The notes: generated by a model not told the origin, from the sequence alone. A DNA stretch of 10,700 bases from an uncultured Gammaproteobacteria bacterium (GCA_947258805.1 CAMYJV010000038.1:54152-64851); one strand, 5' to 3'. Counted from the first letter of the stretch, positions 1 to 7,180 are shown. Made by a program: numbers and translations.

Positions 1-1
1 G

Positions 2-691
2 GCCCGGGACGAAGAATGGGCGCCGACCACCCAGGAGTCCATGTTCAACTACGTGCGCATGAGCGACGGTGGCATCACCCGGCTGGACAACGTGCGTCCG
101 GAAGTCGCGATACTGAGCGAACTGGCTGAACGGGTCCTGGATGACTGCCCGGTGGACTTTCGCGAGTTCCGCCGGCACCGGCAGATTCGCCAGATCATCG
201 CCCGAACCGTACCCGGCATGAAGGGCATCGCAGACATCGATGCCACGCGCCGCGAGTTTCACGTGGGCGGGCGCCTGCTGCACCGGCCGGAGTTTCCGAC
301 CGCAGACGGGCGGGCGGTATTTCGCGTTGTGCCTATGCCGGCCGAAAGCCGGCAGCGGCCGTTCACGCTCACGACCATTCGCAGCGAGGGGCAGTTCAAC
401 ACCATGATTTACGAGCGCGAAGACAGTTATCGGGGCACGAAGACCCGATGGTGCGTGCTGATGAATACGGGCGACATGGTGGCCCTGGGCGTGGGGGATG
501 GAGACAAGGTGAATGTGATCTCTGATCACGGGCGCATGGCGGGGGTCACCGTTCACGCCTTCGACTTACCGCAAGGCGGGCTCGGCGCCTATTTCCCCGA
601 AGCGAACGTGCTCACCGGTAACGCGGTGGACCGCCGCAGCCACACTCCCGCGTTCAAGGCCACGCCCGTGACGGTGGAACTGGCAGAGTAA
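2..691 (+). CDS. FdhF/YdeP-family molybdopterin oxidoreductase, C-terminal part (5' end outside window)
   Basis: This is the last 229 residues of a formate-dehydrogenase-alpha-like molybdoenzyme of the FdhF/YdeP type. The frame is already open at base 2 ([20 protein letters not shown]), so the ATG at 41 is internal. Family members bind bis-MGD molybdenum in the cytoplasm and usually an iron-sulfur cluster near the N-terminus, which is not visible here. What remains is the end of the catalytic region and the C-terminal dinucleotide-cofactor-binding beta-barrel domain. That domain includes the segment [11 protein letters not shown] (nt 380-412), typical of this branch, and the closing [13 protein letters not shown]. 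The substrate is unknown; several homologues are linked to acid resistance or formate-like oxidation, but nothing here decides. An 89-bp gap separates it from ttcA, without a clear terminator hairpin. The family is secure; the precise reaction is not. Confidence 0.88.
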   Translation, partial: ARDEEWAPTTQESMFNYVRMSDGGITRLDNVRPEVAILSELAERVLDDCPVDFREFRRHRQIRQIIARTVPGMKGIADIDATRREFHVGGRLLHRPEFPTADGRAVFRVVPMPAESRQRPFTLTTIRSEGQFNTMIYEREDSYRGTKTRWCVLMNTGDMVALGVGDGDKVNVISDHGRMAGVTVHAFDLPQGGLGAYFPEANVLTGNAVDRRSHTPAFKATPVTVELAE

Positions 692-780
692 TCACACGCC
701 GCAGGGCCCCTAAGCTTGCATTCGCGAGCCGGGATTGGCGAAATGCGCGTCAAGTGGGGCCTGGGCAACAGGGCGGGAAT

Positions 781-1650
781 ATGTCAGAGCTAGCGGAAAC
801 GCTAATCGGGCCGGAGCGCCCGAATCGCGAGAAACTGGAGAAACGTCTGTGCCGGGCCGTCGGCAAGGCCATTGCCGACTACAACATGATCGAAGACGGT
901 GACCGGATCATGGTCTGCCTGTCCGGCGGCAAGGACTCCTTCGCGATGCTGGATATCCTGATGCTGCTGCGCAAGCGCGCACCGGTGGACTTCGAGCTGG
1001 TGGCCGTGAACATGGACCAGAAACAGCCGGGCTTTCCCGGGCACGTGCTGCCGCGCTACCTTGACGGCCTGGGCATCGAGTACCACATCGTCGAGAAAGA
1101 CACCTATTCCGTCGTGCGCGAAAAGATCCCGGAGGGGCGCACCACCTGTGGGCTGTGTTCGCGCCTGCGCCGCGGCACGCTGTACGGTTTCGCCGGGAAG
1201 ATCGGCGCCGACAAGATCGCACTGGGTCACCACCGCGATGACATCGTAGAAACCTTGTTCCTGAATCTCTTTTTCGGCTCCCGGCTTGCGGCCATGCCGC
1301 CGAAGCTCCGCTCCGACGACGGGCGCAACGTGGTGATCCGCCCACTGGCCTACTGTGCGGAGCCGGATCTCGCCCGCTATGCCAGTATTCGCGAATTCCC
1401 GATCATCCCGTGCAACCTGTGCGGCTCGCAGCCCAACCTGCAGCGCCGGCAGGTGAAGGGGATGCTGGCCGACTGGGAGCAGCAGCACCCGGGGCGCACT
1501 AACCAGATTTTCGGCGCGCTGCAAAACGTGGCGCCCAGCCAGCTTGCCGATGCGGCGCTGTTCGACTTTCAGTCTCTGCGGCGAGTTGTTGCGACCTCCG
1601 AAGCTACGCCCGACGCTGGCGATTCTGAACTCACAGCGGCGGCGGGCTGA
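781..1650 (+). CDS. ttcA: tRNA 2-thiocytidine(32) synthetase TtcA
   Basis: TtcA is a cytoplasmic ATP-dependent enzyme that puts sulfur on C32 of certain tRNAs, using a [4Fe-4S] cluster. The 289-residue product has the PP-loop SGGKDS (residues 48-53) that binds ATP. It also has the CxxC pair C123/C126 in [12 protein letters not shown], the [14 protein letters not shown] segment (from 149), and a second [13 protein letters not shown] segment with cysteines at 211 and 214. In the family, three conserved cysteines from these two sites hold the cluster. Length is close to E. coli TtcA (about 311). I chose ATG 781, preceded by a weak purine-rich GGGCGGGAA. A GTG at 754 in the same frame would add nine Gly/Gln-rich residues not expected in the family. 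The C-terminal 25 residues are Ala/Thr-rich and look unconserved. Confidence 0.96.
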   Translation: MSELAETLIGPERPNREKLEKRLCRAVGKAIADYNMIEDGDRIMVCLSGGKDSFAMLDILMLLRKRAPVDFELVAVNMDQKQPGFPGHVLPRYLDGLGIEYHIVEKDTYSVVREKIPEGRTTCGLCSRLRRGTLYGFAGKIGADKIALGHHRDDIVETLFLNLFFGSRLAAMPPKLRSDDGRNVVIRPLAYCAEPDLARYASIREFPIIPCNLCGSQPNLQRRQVKGMLADWEQQHPGRTNQIFGALQNVAPSQLADAALFDFQSLRRVVATSEATPDAGDSELTAAAG

Positions 1651-1712
1651 GTAACGGCTTGCATTCTGCGCCGGGTGTCTGAACACTCTGCCGCCGTCAA
1701 CCGGGGGCCCCT

Positions 1713-3060
1713 ATGCCACACGTCACGGAAGTCGATCTGCACACGTTGCCCATCGAGCGCTACGAGGACATTGCGCCAAGCGGCGTCGTCGAGCGTATCC
1801 AGAGCGTGGCAGCGCAACTGGTCGACAAGATCGACGGGCGCGTGGTCTGGCATGTGAACTCCACCGCGGCGGGTGGCGGTGTGGCTGAAATGCTGCCGTC
1901 CCTGCTGGGCTATTGCCGGGGTTTGCAGCTGAACACCCGCTGGCTGGTGATCAGGGGTGAACCCGAATTTTTCCGCGTGACGAAGCGCCTGCATCATGCG
2001 CTGCACGGAGAAAACGGCGACGGCATGCCGCTGGATGCCAGGGCGCGCGAGATTTACGAGGCGACCCTGCAGGCCAACGCGCCGGAACTGCTGGCGCTGG
2101 TGCGCCCCGGCGACATCGTGATGCTGCACGACCCGCAGACCATTGGCCTGGCGCCCATGCTCGAGGAGCGCGGCGTGCGGGTGATCTGGCGTTGCCACAT
2201 TGGCGACAGCGAACTATCGCCGGAAACGACAGCTGCATGGGACTTCCTGGCGCCGTATCTCGCGCACGCGGTGCAATACGTGTTCTCCCGGGACGAGTAT
2301 GTGCCGGCGGCCCTGGACCACGGCAAGTCCAAGGTGCTGCCCCCGAGCATCGATGCCTTCACGCCGAAGAACCAGGCGCTGAAACACAACCAGGTCCTGA
2401 CCATCTTGTTCCACATGGGGATCCTGTTCGGACCGATGCCCGTTACGCCCGACTTTGAGTTCCTGCGCAGCGATGGCTCGCGTGGCCGTGTCGACCGCTA
2501 CGCCGACATCATTCGCTGCGGGCCGTCGTCCGGCAATACCGCGCCGCTGGTCACACAGGTCTCGCGGTGGGATTCGCTGAAGGGCCAGATCGGCCTGATG
2601 GAAGGGTTCGCGCGCTGGCTCGACCAGGGCAAGGAGAACGGCGCGGAGCTGATCCTCGCCGGGCCGAGCGTCAGCGGGATTGCCGACGATCCTGAAAGCG
2701 CGGACACCTTCCGCGAGGTGTTCCTGGCCTGGTGCAACCTGCCCCACGAACAGCGCTCGCGGGTGCACCTGGTCATGCTGCCGATGGTGGATGTGGAAGA
2801 GAACGCGGCCATGGTCAACGCGCTGCAACGGCACTCTGCCGTGCTGGTGCAAAACAGCGTGCAGGACGGACCGCGAAAACGGCCTGCTGCTGGACAGCCC
2901 GGCAGATCCCGAGGCCTTCGCAGCGGCGCTGGACAACCTGTTCGACGACCCGGCCTTCGCGGCGAGTCTGGGTGCTGCCGCCCAGGAAACCGTGCGCTCG
3001 CATTACCTCGAGACGCGCAGCCTGCTCGATCACCTGGAGCTGCTGCTGAGCCATTGCTAA
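1713..3060 (+). pseudogene. GT4 trehalose-synthase-like glycosyltransferase, broken by internal deletion with frameshift
   Basis: This is a retaining GT-B glycosyltransferase related to TreT, which makes trehalose from ADP/UDP-glucose and glucose. The N-terminal domain is well preserved: VVWHVNSTAAGGGVAEML, TRWLVIRGEPEFFRVTKR, MLHDPQTIGL, IWRCHIGDSE and PPSIDAFTPKNQ. The C-terminal domain begins normally (VTQVSRWDSLKGQIGLMEGF, RVHLVMLPM, ALQRHSAVLVQNSVQDG). Near 2865-2872 the reading frame shifts by one. The expected continuation RENGLLLDSPADPEAF resumes in the next frame and runs to TAA 3058-3060. The block normally lying between these, EGFGLTVxEAMWKxRPV...GGIxDQI in homologues as I recall them, is missing. 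That block carries the E-x7-E nucleotide-sugar site. The original frame instead runs on as Arg/Pro/Gly-rich sequence to 3269, through the start of the next gene. The intact protein would be about 478 residues. An assembly error is the main alternative to a true pseudogene. Confidence 0.85.
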
Positions 3061-3084
3061 ATCGACTGCTGCCGGAGCCGGAAC

Positions 3085-3837
3085 ATGGGGAGACTGTTAT
3101 CGATGGCCACACTGGTGATGACGCTGATGACATCGGGCGCGGCCCATACTGCAGACGACAGAGAGACCATTGCGGTCATCGGCACCGGCCGCGTGGGCGG
3201 GGCCCTTGGTCCGCGCCTCGGCGCCCTGGGTTACCCGGTGACCTATGGCTCGCGGACGCCCGACAGTGAAAAGGTGTCGGCACTGGTCGCCGAAAGCGGC
3301 CCGCAGAGCCGCGCCGCCCTGCCCGGGGACGCGGCGGACACCGCCGGTATCGTGATTCTCGCCGTGCCGTGGCAGGCCATCGACACGACGCTCGCCGCTG
3401 TCGGGCCGCTCGACGGCAAGGTCGTGATCGACATTACCAACGCGCTGCAGATGAACGACAAACGGATGATGGAAATGTCTGTGGACACGTCGGCCGGCGA
3501 AATCATTCAGCAACGCCTGCCCAAAGCGACCGTGGTGAAAGCCTTCAACGCGGCGGGGTCACACGTGATGGCGGATCCGGCGGCGGCAGGCGGACCGGTG
3601 ACGATTCCGCTGGCCGGTGATGATGCGGCGGCGAAGGCGCGGGTCGCGGCGCTGGTGGAAGAACTCGGCTTCGACAGCCTGGACGTTGGTCCGATAGATC
3701 ACGCCCGTTACCTGGAAGGCATGGCGGTGCTCTACATGGTGCCGTACATGAGTGGCCGCACCGACGAAGCCTTCGAGTACTACCTGCGCACCGGCACCGC
3801 GCCGAAGCGCGATTTCGAGGTGCGACCGGCCGAATAG
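3085..3837 (+). CDS. Exported NAD(P)-binding protein, F420-dependent NADP reductase-like (COG2085 type)
   Basis: The 250-residue product has a Rossmann fold of the NADPH:F420 oxidoreductase-like family. It shows the glycine-rich loop GTGRVGGAL (33-41), then VILAVPWQAI, KVVIDITNAL, VVKAFNAAGSHVM and the C-terminal DHARYLEGMAVLYMVPYMSGR characteristic of this group. Ahead of the fold lies an apparent signal peptide: MGRLLSMATLVMTLMTSGAAHTA, likely cleaved near residue 20 or 23. Canonical members start directly at the first beta strand, so an exported form is unusual. Gammaproteobacteria generally do not make F420, so the true ligand is probably NAD(P) with another substrate; the reaction is unknown. 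ATG 3085 has GGAG at 3074-3077, seven bases upstream, which supports this start over ATG 3103. The gene starts 24 bp after the broken glycosyltransferase and ends 5 bp from the convergent DUF2799 gene. Confidence 0.82.
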   Translation: MGRLLSMATLVMTLMTSGAAHTADDRETIAVIGTGRVGGALGPRLGALGYPVTYGSRTPDSEKVSALVAESGPQSRAALPGDAADTAGIVILAVPWQAIDTTLAAVGPLDGKVVIDITNALQMNDKRMMEMSVDTSAGEIIQQRLPKATVVKAFNAAGSHVMADPAAAGGPVTIPLAGDDAAAKARVAALVEELGFDSLDVGPIDHARYLEGMAVLYMVPYMSGRTDEAFEYYLRTGTAPKRDFEVRPAE

Positions 3838-3842
3838 CGGCG

Positions 3843-4466
3843 TCAGAGCCGCGCCTGGGTGGCCTCGTACTCGTTCAGTTCCTGCCGGCGACGGGCGCGT
3901 TCAATCTTCAGATTGTCGAGTTCGTTCTCGAGAGTGCCGTATTCCTCGGCCAGGTTCTTGGTCTTGGTCAGCAGCGCAGCCCGTTCTTCGCTTGTGGACT
4001 CGTCACTGATCATGCGCATGCCGGCGTTGGTCAGCTCGTCTTCGATGTCGTCCAGCCGGCGCTCCTTCGAGCGAATCTGCGTTTCAACCTGGCTGACGGA
4101 GCTGCGCAGGTTATACAGCCGCTTGCCGTCGGTGTAGGCCGCGAAGAAATCCACGTCCAGGTCTGCGGGGCAGACACCGGCGTAAGAAGCGCCGCGCACT
4201 CCCAGGTTGTAGCCGTTTTCCGGCTGGCAGAATTCACGCAGACCCGCCTCTCGGCCGGTCCGGTAAGCCTGCAGGTCCGGCGTCAGGCCGTGCTTCGCAC
4301 AGGCCTTGCGGTGATTACCGATGCGGTCGCCGCCGGCGCCGCGCACTCCGTCTTCATAGCCGATGGCCTGCCAGTCGGCGACCATGCATTCCTGTCCGCT
4401 CATGCTCGCGCAGCCCTGCACGACAATTGCCATAGCGGCCAGTATCAGAAACTTGCGGTAGTCCAT
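3843..4466 (-). CDS. DUF2799 lipoprotein with C-terminal coiled coil
   Basis: This is a 207-residue envelope lipoprotein of unknown function. The N-terminus MDYRKFLILAAMAIVVQGC is a type II signal peptide with lipobox VVQGC, so Cys19 would be lipidated. Residues about 25-115 match the DUF2799 pattern: short repeats with Tyr and Gly (GYEDGVRG, AYRTGREAGL, GYNLGVRGASYAGVCP, AYTDGKRL) and four further cysteines (27, 56, 80, 99) that could form disulfides in the periplasm. Residues about 118-207 are heptad-rich, charged and probably a long coiled coil (QVETQIRSKERRLDDIEDEL through the end), suggesting oligomerisation or reach across the periplasm. On the minus strand GGGAGGA precedes ATG 4466 at good spacing. 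It is separated from the VOC gene by 149 bp and so may have its own promoter. The lipoprotein call is firm; the role is unknown. Confidence 0.85.
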   Translation of the reverse strand: MDYRKFLILAAMAIVVQGCASMSGQECMVADWQAIGYEDGVRGAGGDRIGNHRKACAKHGLTPDLQAYRTGREAGLREFCQPENGYNLGVRGASYAGVCPADLDVDFFAAYTDGKRLYNLRSSVSQVETQIRSKERRLDDIEDELTNAGMRMISDESTSEERAALLTKTKNLAEEYGTLENELDNLKIERARRRQELNEYEATQARL

Positions 4467-4487
4467 TCGGGTCCTCCCGGTGCGCCC

Positions 4488-4506
4488 ATGAAGACTTTGG
4501 CTTCAT
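4488..4506. repeat. Inverted repeat ATGAAG-N7-CTTCAT upstream of the DUF2799 gene
   Basis: A 6-bp inverted repeat with a 7-bp spacer lies 22-40 bp upstream of the DUF2799 start, in its leader or promoter region. It has no following T-run on either strand, so it is not an intrinsic terminator. It could be a regulator half-site pair or chance. Confidence 0.3.
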
Positions 4507-4516
4507 TACGCTACCC

Positions 4517-4530
4517 GCCGTCCGGACGGC
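4517..4530. repeat. Perfect 14-bp palindrome GCCGTCCGGACGGC
   Basis: A perfect, spacer-free palindrome sits in the 149-bp gap between the VOC gene end (4616) and the DUF2799 start (4466), about 51 bp upstream of that start. With no loop and no T-run on either side, it is a poor terminator. A dimeric protein binding site or chance in GC-rich DNA are the alternatives. Confidence 0.35.
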
Positions 4531-4615
4531 CCTGTGTGATGGTGCTCACGTTTCGCCATGCGCTCAGCGGCCAGAATGCGGGAACGGCGACGCAGTTCCG
4601 CCGGTCCGGGGAGGC

Positions 4616-5107
4616 TCAGCTCTGTTCCGGGCGCCGTTCTTCGGCCGGATCCCACTCGATCAGGTTGATCAGCACGCCGTCCGGGTCGCGAAAGCACATC
4701 TCGCGCTGCTTCTGCTGCTCGCCAATGCGCAGGCGCACCGGCGCGCACAGTATGTGATACCCGCCCGCGCGAAGCGCGTCGGTCACCGGGTCGAGATCGG
4801 CGCAGTAGAACACCAGGCAGGTTTCGCCCTGGTTGATGGACTCCGGCGTTCTGCGCGCGGCCGGCGGTTCGGGGTTGGTGATTTCGAACAGGCCCACCAT
4901 GCCCCAGGCTGGACCCGGGGCTTTCAGGATGCAGGCGCGGGTGACGCTGCCGGCCGGCATGCCGAGAAGTTCATGGGCGTTGCCGTCGGTGAGCTCGCCT
5001 TCGAACCAGGTCTCGTCCAGGCCGATCAGATCCCGGTAGAAGACGCGCGACCGTTCCAGGTTGCTGACGAAAAGTGCGGTGCGCACCATTGGGCTGATTC
5101 TGGGCAT
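4616..5107 (-). CDS. VOC superfamily (glyoxalase/bleomycin-resistance fold) protein
   Basis: The 163-residue cytoplasmic product has two beta-alpha-beta modules typical of the vicinal-oxygen-chelate superfamily. Module one covers about residues 8-75 (VRTALFVSNLERSRVFYRDLIGL). Module two covers about 93-152 (GETCLVFYCADLDPVTDALRAGG, ending RDPDGVLINLIEW at 140-152). E151 sits where the family places its last metal ligand. The first-strand His ligand of classic glyoxalases is not evident, so metal use is uncertain. Substrate is unknown; lactoylglutathione, dioxygenase or antibiotic-binding roles are all possible. ATG 5107 is chosen over an upstream in-frame ATG at 5230. A strong GAGGAAGA (minus strand, 5119-5112) precedes it, and the extra 41 residues would lie inside the hydrolase gene and have no fold. 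The ribosome site overlaps the hydrolase stop codon, implying coupled translation. Confidence 0.88.
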   Translation of the reverse strand: MPRISPMVRTALFVSNLERSRVFYRDLIGLDETWFEGELTDGNAHELLGMPAGSVTRACILKAPGPAWGMVGLFEITNPEPPAARRTPESINQGETCLVFYCADLDPVTDALRAGGYHILCAPVRLRIGEQQKQREMCFRDPDGVLINLIEWDPAEERRPEQS

Positions 5108-5111
5108 GGTC

Positions 5112-5119
5112 TCTTCCTC
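5112..5119 (-). promoter_or_regulatory. Ribosome binding site GAGGAAGA overlapping the hydrolase stop codon
   Basis: Reading the minus strand, the hydrolase TGA (5120-5118) runs directly into this purine-rich Shine-Dalgarno sequence, and the VOC gene ATG follows at 5107. This fixes the VOC start and indicates translational coupling between the two genes. Confidence 0.6.
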
Positions 5120-6194
5120 AGCTAACGGGGATCGCCGGCGCGTCCAGCTGCCACGTGCGGCGCAGGAATTGCCAGAGATCGATGAATGATTGTCGATAGG
5201 CGTTCTCGTTGTAGCCCATCGTGTAGCCATCCCGATTGCCGCAACGGGTAAAGGCCAGCACCGCGCCTATCGGGTTGTCCACGGAATACCCGGTGGTCAT
5301 TTCCCGGTTGCTGCCGTCTGTCATCCATTTCATCAGGCAGTCGCGGGTTACGATCGCGTCCTCCACGAATTCTTGCGGGTAAGGGTTGTCCCAGCCATGG
5401 CCCGCGCCGGCATAGACCTTGAGTTGAACCTCCACCCCCAGTGCCCGCAGTCGATCCCGGAAGGCTTCGCAGGCCGGGATCGACATGGACTCGTCCTGCT
5501 CCCCCATCATCATCAGGACCGGGCTGCCCTCGATGCGAAAGTCTTCGAAGTCCACCATGCAGCCACCGTAGAACATGGCGTAGGCGCTGAAGCGGGGGCC
5601 GTCTGCGCCCAGCACGCCTTCCACCACTGGCTCAAACATCATGTAGAGCGTGGAGCCGGCGCCCAGGGAGAATCCGGTGACGCCGATTTTCGCCGAGTCT
5701 ATATCTGGATGCGCCTGCAGCGCCTTCAGCGCGCTCAACGCATCGGCCATCTGCGTGAAGATGGGCGCCTTTTCCAGGCGCTCCAGGTAGGGGTCTGTAC
5801 TACGCAGATTGCGCGCAGTGAAAGTGTCGACAGCGAGACCGGCCACACCGTTGCGCGCCAGTTTCATGGCCAGGTTCACGCTGCGGCCGCTCCAGTCACC
5901 GCCGGAGCCGTGCAGAATGACCATGGCCGGAACCGGGTTCTCCGCAGAAGCCTCGGGCGGCAGCGCCAGCGTGCCGCCGGACGATTGTTTTGTTGCCGTC
6001 GCGCCGCCGTTTGCGAAATCGTGCCCGCTCCTGGCGTTGAAGCTCGGAAAGCCGACGACTCCGTATGGCCCGTCTGCGAGCGGCGTCTGGTAGTAGACAT
6101 CTGTGACAGGTTCAGCCGTGGGCCACAGCTTCGAGGCACCGAAGGCCGCCAGGCCCAACAGGACGGTCGCGCCAATTCTTTTTAGCCACTTCAC
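5118..6194 (-). CDS. Membrane-anchored or exported dienelactone hydrolase-like alpha/beta hydrolase
   Basis: The 358-residue product has a serine alpha/beta-hydrolase fold of the dienelactone hydrolase type. Residues about 5-22 form a hydrophobic helix after MKWLKR with no clean cleavage site, so the protein is probably tethered to the periplasmic face of the inner membrane; secretion is possible. The oxyanion-hole motif HGSGG lies at 95-99 and the nucleophile elbow GFSLG at 174-178 (Ser176). Likely Asp234 (GEQDES) and His266 (GAGHGW) complete the triad. True dienelactone hydrolases use Cys and are about 230 residues long. This protein is longer at both ends, so an esterase or peptidase on an unknown substrate is more likely than chlorocatechol breakdown. 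The start is GTG 6194, with AAGG a little upstream. The gene is first in an operon with the VOC gene, ten bases apart, and diverges from the small secreted gene at 6276. Confidence 0.87.
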   Translation of the reverse strand: MKWLKRIGATVLLGLAAFGASKLWPTAEPVTDVYYQTPLADGPYGVVGFPSFNARSGHDFANGGATATKQSSGGTLALPPEASAENPVPAMVILHGSGGDWSGRSVNLAMKLARNGVAGLAVDTFTARNLRSTDPYLERLEKAPIFTQMADALSALKALQAHPDIDSAKIGVTGFSLGAGSTLYMMFEPVVEGVLGADGPRFSAYAMFYGGCMVDFEDFRIEGSPVLMMMGEQDESMSIPACEAFRDRLRALGVEVQLKVYAGAGHGWDNPYPQEFVEDAIVTRDCLMKWMTDGSNREMTTGYSVDNPIGAVLAFTRCGNRDGYTMGYNENAYRQSFIDLWQFLRRTWQLDAPAIPVS

Positions 6195-6216
6195 GCGTTG
6201 CTTGCCTTATCTTTAT

Positions 6217-6226
6217 TGTGTACACA
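6217..6226. promoter_or_regulatory. Palindrome TGTGTACACA, candidate operator between divergent genes
   Basis: A perfect 10-bp palindrome lies in the 81-bp gap between the divergent hydrolase (minus) and small secreted protein (plus). It occupies the -35 area of the plus-strand TATAAT promoter candidate and is 23 bp upstream of the hydrolase start. A single regulator there could control both genes. It is a short site, so chance occurrence is not excluded. Confidence 0.35.
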
Positions 6227-6245
6227 GCCTGCAAGTCACGATCGT

Positions 6246-6251
6246 TATAAT
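6246..6251 (+). promoter_or_regulatory. Consensus -10 element TATAAT for the small secreted protein gene
   Basis: A perfect TATAAT in otherwise GC-rich DNA lies 24 bp upstream of ATG 6276, giving a predicted transcript start near 6258 and a leader of about 18 bases. The -35 match is weak: TACACA at 6221-6226 agrees at four of six positions but with a 19-bp spacer. This suggests an activator or an imperfect promoter. Confidence 0.5.
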
Positions 6252-6275
6252 GACCGAAAATTGCGGAGTACGCCG

Positions 6276-6503
6276 ATGAGGAAGATTCTGTGTCTTTGCC
6301 TGGTCGTGTTGTTGGGCGCGGCACCAGTTGCCTGGGCAGGTAGCCATGAACAGGCGGAGTCTGCGGCAGACGCGGCTGCAGTCGCACGGATTGCGCGTGT
6401 CGTCGACAGCCAGACCGTGGAGTTGGCGGCATCGAAGAAGTCTGCCAGGCAGTGGGCAGAGCAGCGGCCTGACTACCAGGCGCTGAGGCCGAAAAAGCCT
6501 TAG
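6276..6503 (+). CDS. Small secreted protein, 75 residues, unknown function
   Basis: The first 21 residues (MRKILCLCLVVLLGAAPVAWA) are a textbook Sec signal peptide with an AWA cleavage site. They leave a mature peptide of about 54 residues. The mature part is Ala-rich and probably helical (QAESAADAAAVARIARVVDSQ), then basic near the end (KKSARQWAEQRPDY, closing RPKKP), and has no cysteine. I do not recognise a family. ATG 6276 is preferred because GGAG (6265-6268) stands seven bases upstream and the signal peptide begins exactly there. An in-frame ATG at 6198 would start ahead of the TATAAT box. The gene diverges from the hydrolase and ends one base before the convergent stop of the SRPBCC gene. 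The export signal, ribosome site and promoter together make it a real gene despite its size. Confidence 0.7.
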   Translation: MRKILCLCLVVLLGAAPVAWAGSHEQAESAADAAAVARIARVVDSQTVELAASKKSARQWAEQRPDYQALRPKKP

Positions 6504-6504
6504 T

Positions 6505-7122
6505 TCAGCGCTCGCCCGGGGTGGCCGGCAGGTCGGCCAGGGGAGTGCCGGTGGCGTAGAGGTATTCCACGACCTGGCCCATCTCCAGCGCCGTGTAGCT
6601 GAGTTTCCGTTTCACGGCCCATGTCCCGAGAACGGGTGGCACCCAGAAGTCAGGCTGCATGGTCGCGGTGAAGCGCATCCGGGTGCCGCTGGCCGTATCC
6701 TCGAGGTGCCACCGCGTGGTGTAGAAGCGGAAGTCGCTCCGTGCCTGGTCGGCGACCGTGACAATGTCGCTGGTTGGCGCGGGCCATATTCGTTCCACCT
6801 TCTCGAAGCGCGTGCAGAAGACCCACGCGCAGCTATTGACCAGCGTGTAGCCCATCAGCACGCCGTCTTCGTCGGGTGGCAGCTCGCGGGTCGTCACCAT
6901 GCCGGCGACCAGGCGATGGAAGTGGTCGAAGTTCATCAAGATGTCGAACACGAAGTCGCGCGGCGCTGCGACCACGCTCTCCGCTTCCAGCACGAAGGTC
7001 TTGCCGCGCTTGATGACTTCGATGCGCTCCACCTCCACCGCAGCGGCGTTGCCGGCGGCAACGAGCAGGCATAGAGAAGCTGCCGGTCCACATCGTCTGG
7101 CGGCTTTCCATTCACGCTTCAT
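6505..7122 (-). CDS. Exported SRPBCC-family (START-like) protein
   Basis: The 205-residue product has an N-terminal signal peptide (MKREWKAARRCGPAASLCLL and following, likely cleaved after the Ala run near residue 28). Then comes a START/polyketide-cyclase-like ligand-binding fold. Markers are a first strand FVLEAESVVAAPRDFVFDIL, the helix DFVFDILMNFDHFHRL, mid-domain strands WVFCTRFEKVERIWP and FRFYTTRWHLEDTASGTRMRF, and the C-terminal long helix around KRKLSYTALEMGQVVEYLY. Such folds hold hydrophobic small molecules in a central cavity; the ligand here is unknown. SRPBCC proteins are mostly cytoplasmic, so this periplasmic version is the less usual kind. The ATG is at 7122 with only a weak GAAAG upstream. 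The gene faces the small secreted gene with a one-base gap and follows the NYN gene by 58 bp on the same strand. Confidence 0.82.
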   Translation of the reverse strand: MKREWKAARRCGPAASLCLLVAAGNAAAVEVERIEVIKRGKTFVLEAESVVAAPRDFVFDILMNFDHFHRLVAGMVTTRELPPDEDGVLMGYTLVNSCAWVFCTRFEKVERIWPAPTSDIVTVADQARSDFRFYTTRWHLEDTASGTRMRFTATMQPDFWVPPVLGTWAVKRKLSYTALEMGQVVEYLYATGTPLADLPATPGER

Positions 7123-7180
7123 AGTGATTGCTTTCGGCCCGCAGGGCTGGACCGTTTCGGCTGGCCGTCAAGGTCTGGCT

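Noticed and set aside
802..1686. A 294-codon minus-strand frame opposite ttcA
   Set aside because: It mirrors ttcA codons, and the ttcA motifs prove the plus strand is the coding one.
2871..3269. Read-through of the glycosyltransferase frame as a genuine new C-terminus
   Set aside because: The read-through is Arg/Pro/Gly-rich and runs through the next gene, while the family C-terminus is found in the neighbouring frame.
4517..4530. Palindrome as a terminator of the VOC operon
   Set aside because: It has no loop and no T-run after it on the minus strand.
4616..5230. A longer VOC protein starting at 5230
   Set aside because: The extra 41 residues lie in the hydrolase coding region, and the strong ribosome site is placed for ATG 5107.
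5190..6185. A 331-codon open frame on the plus strand opposite the hydrolase
   Set aside because: The minus strand has a complete catalytic triad and anchor helix. The antisense product is His/Arg/Gln-rich with no domain.
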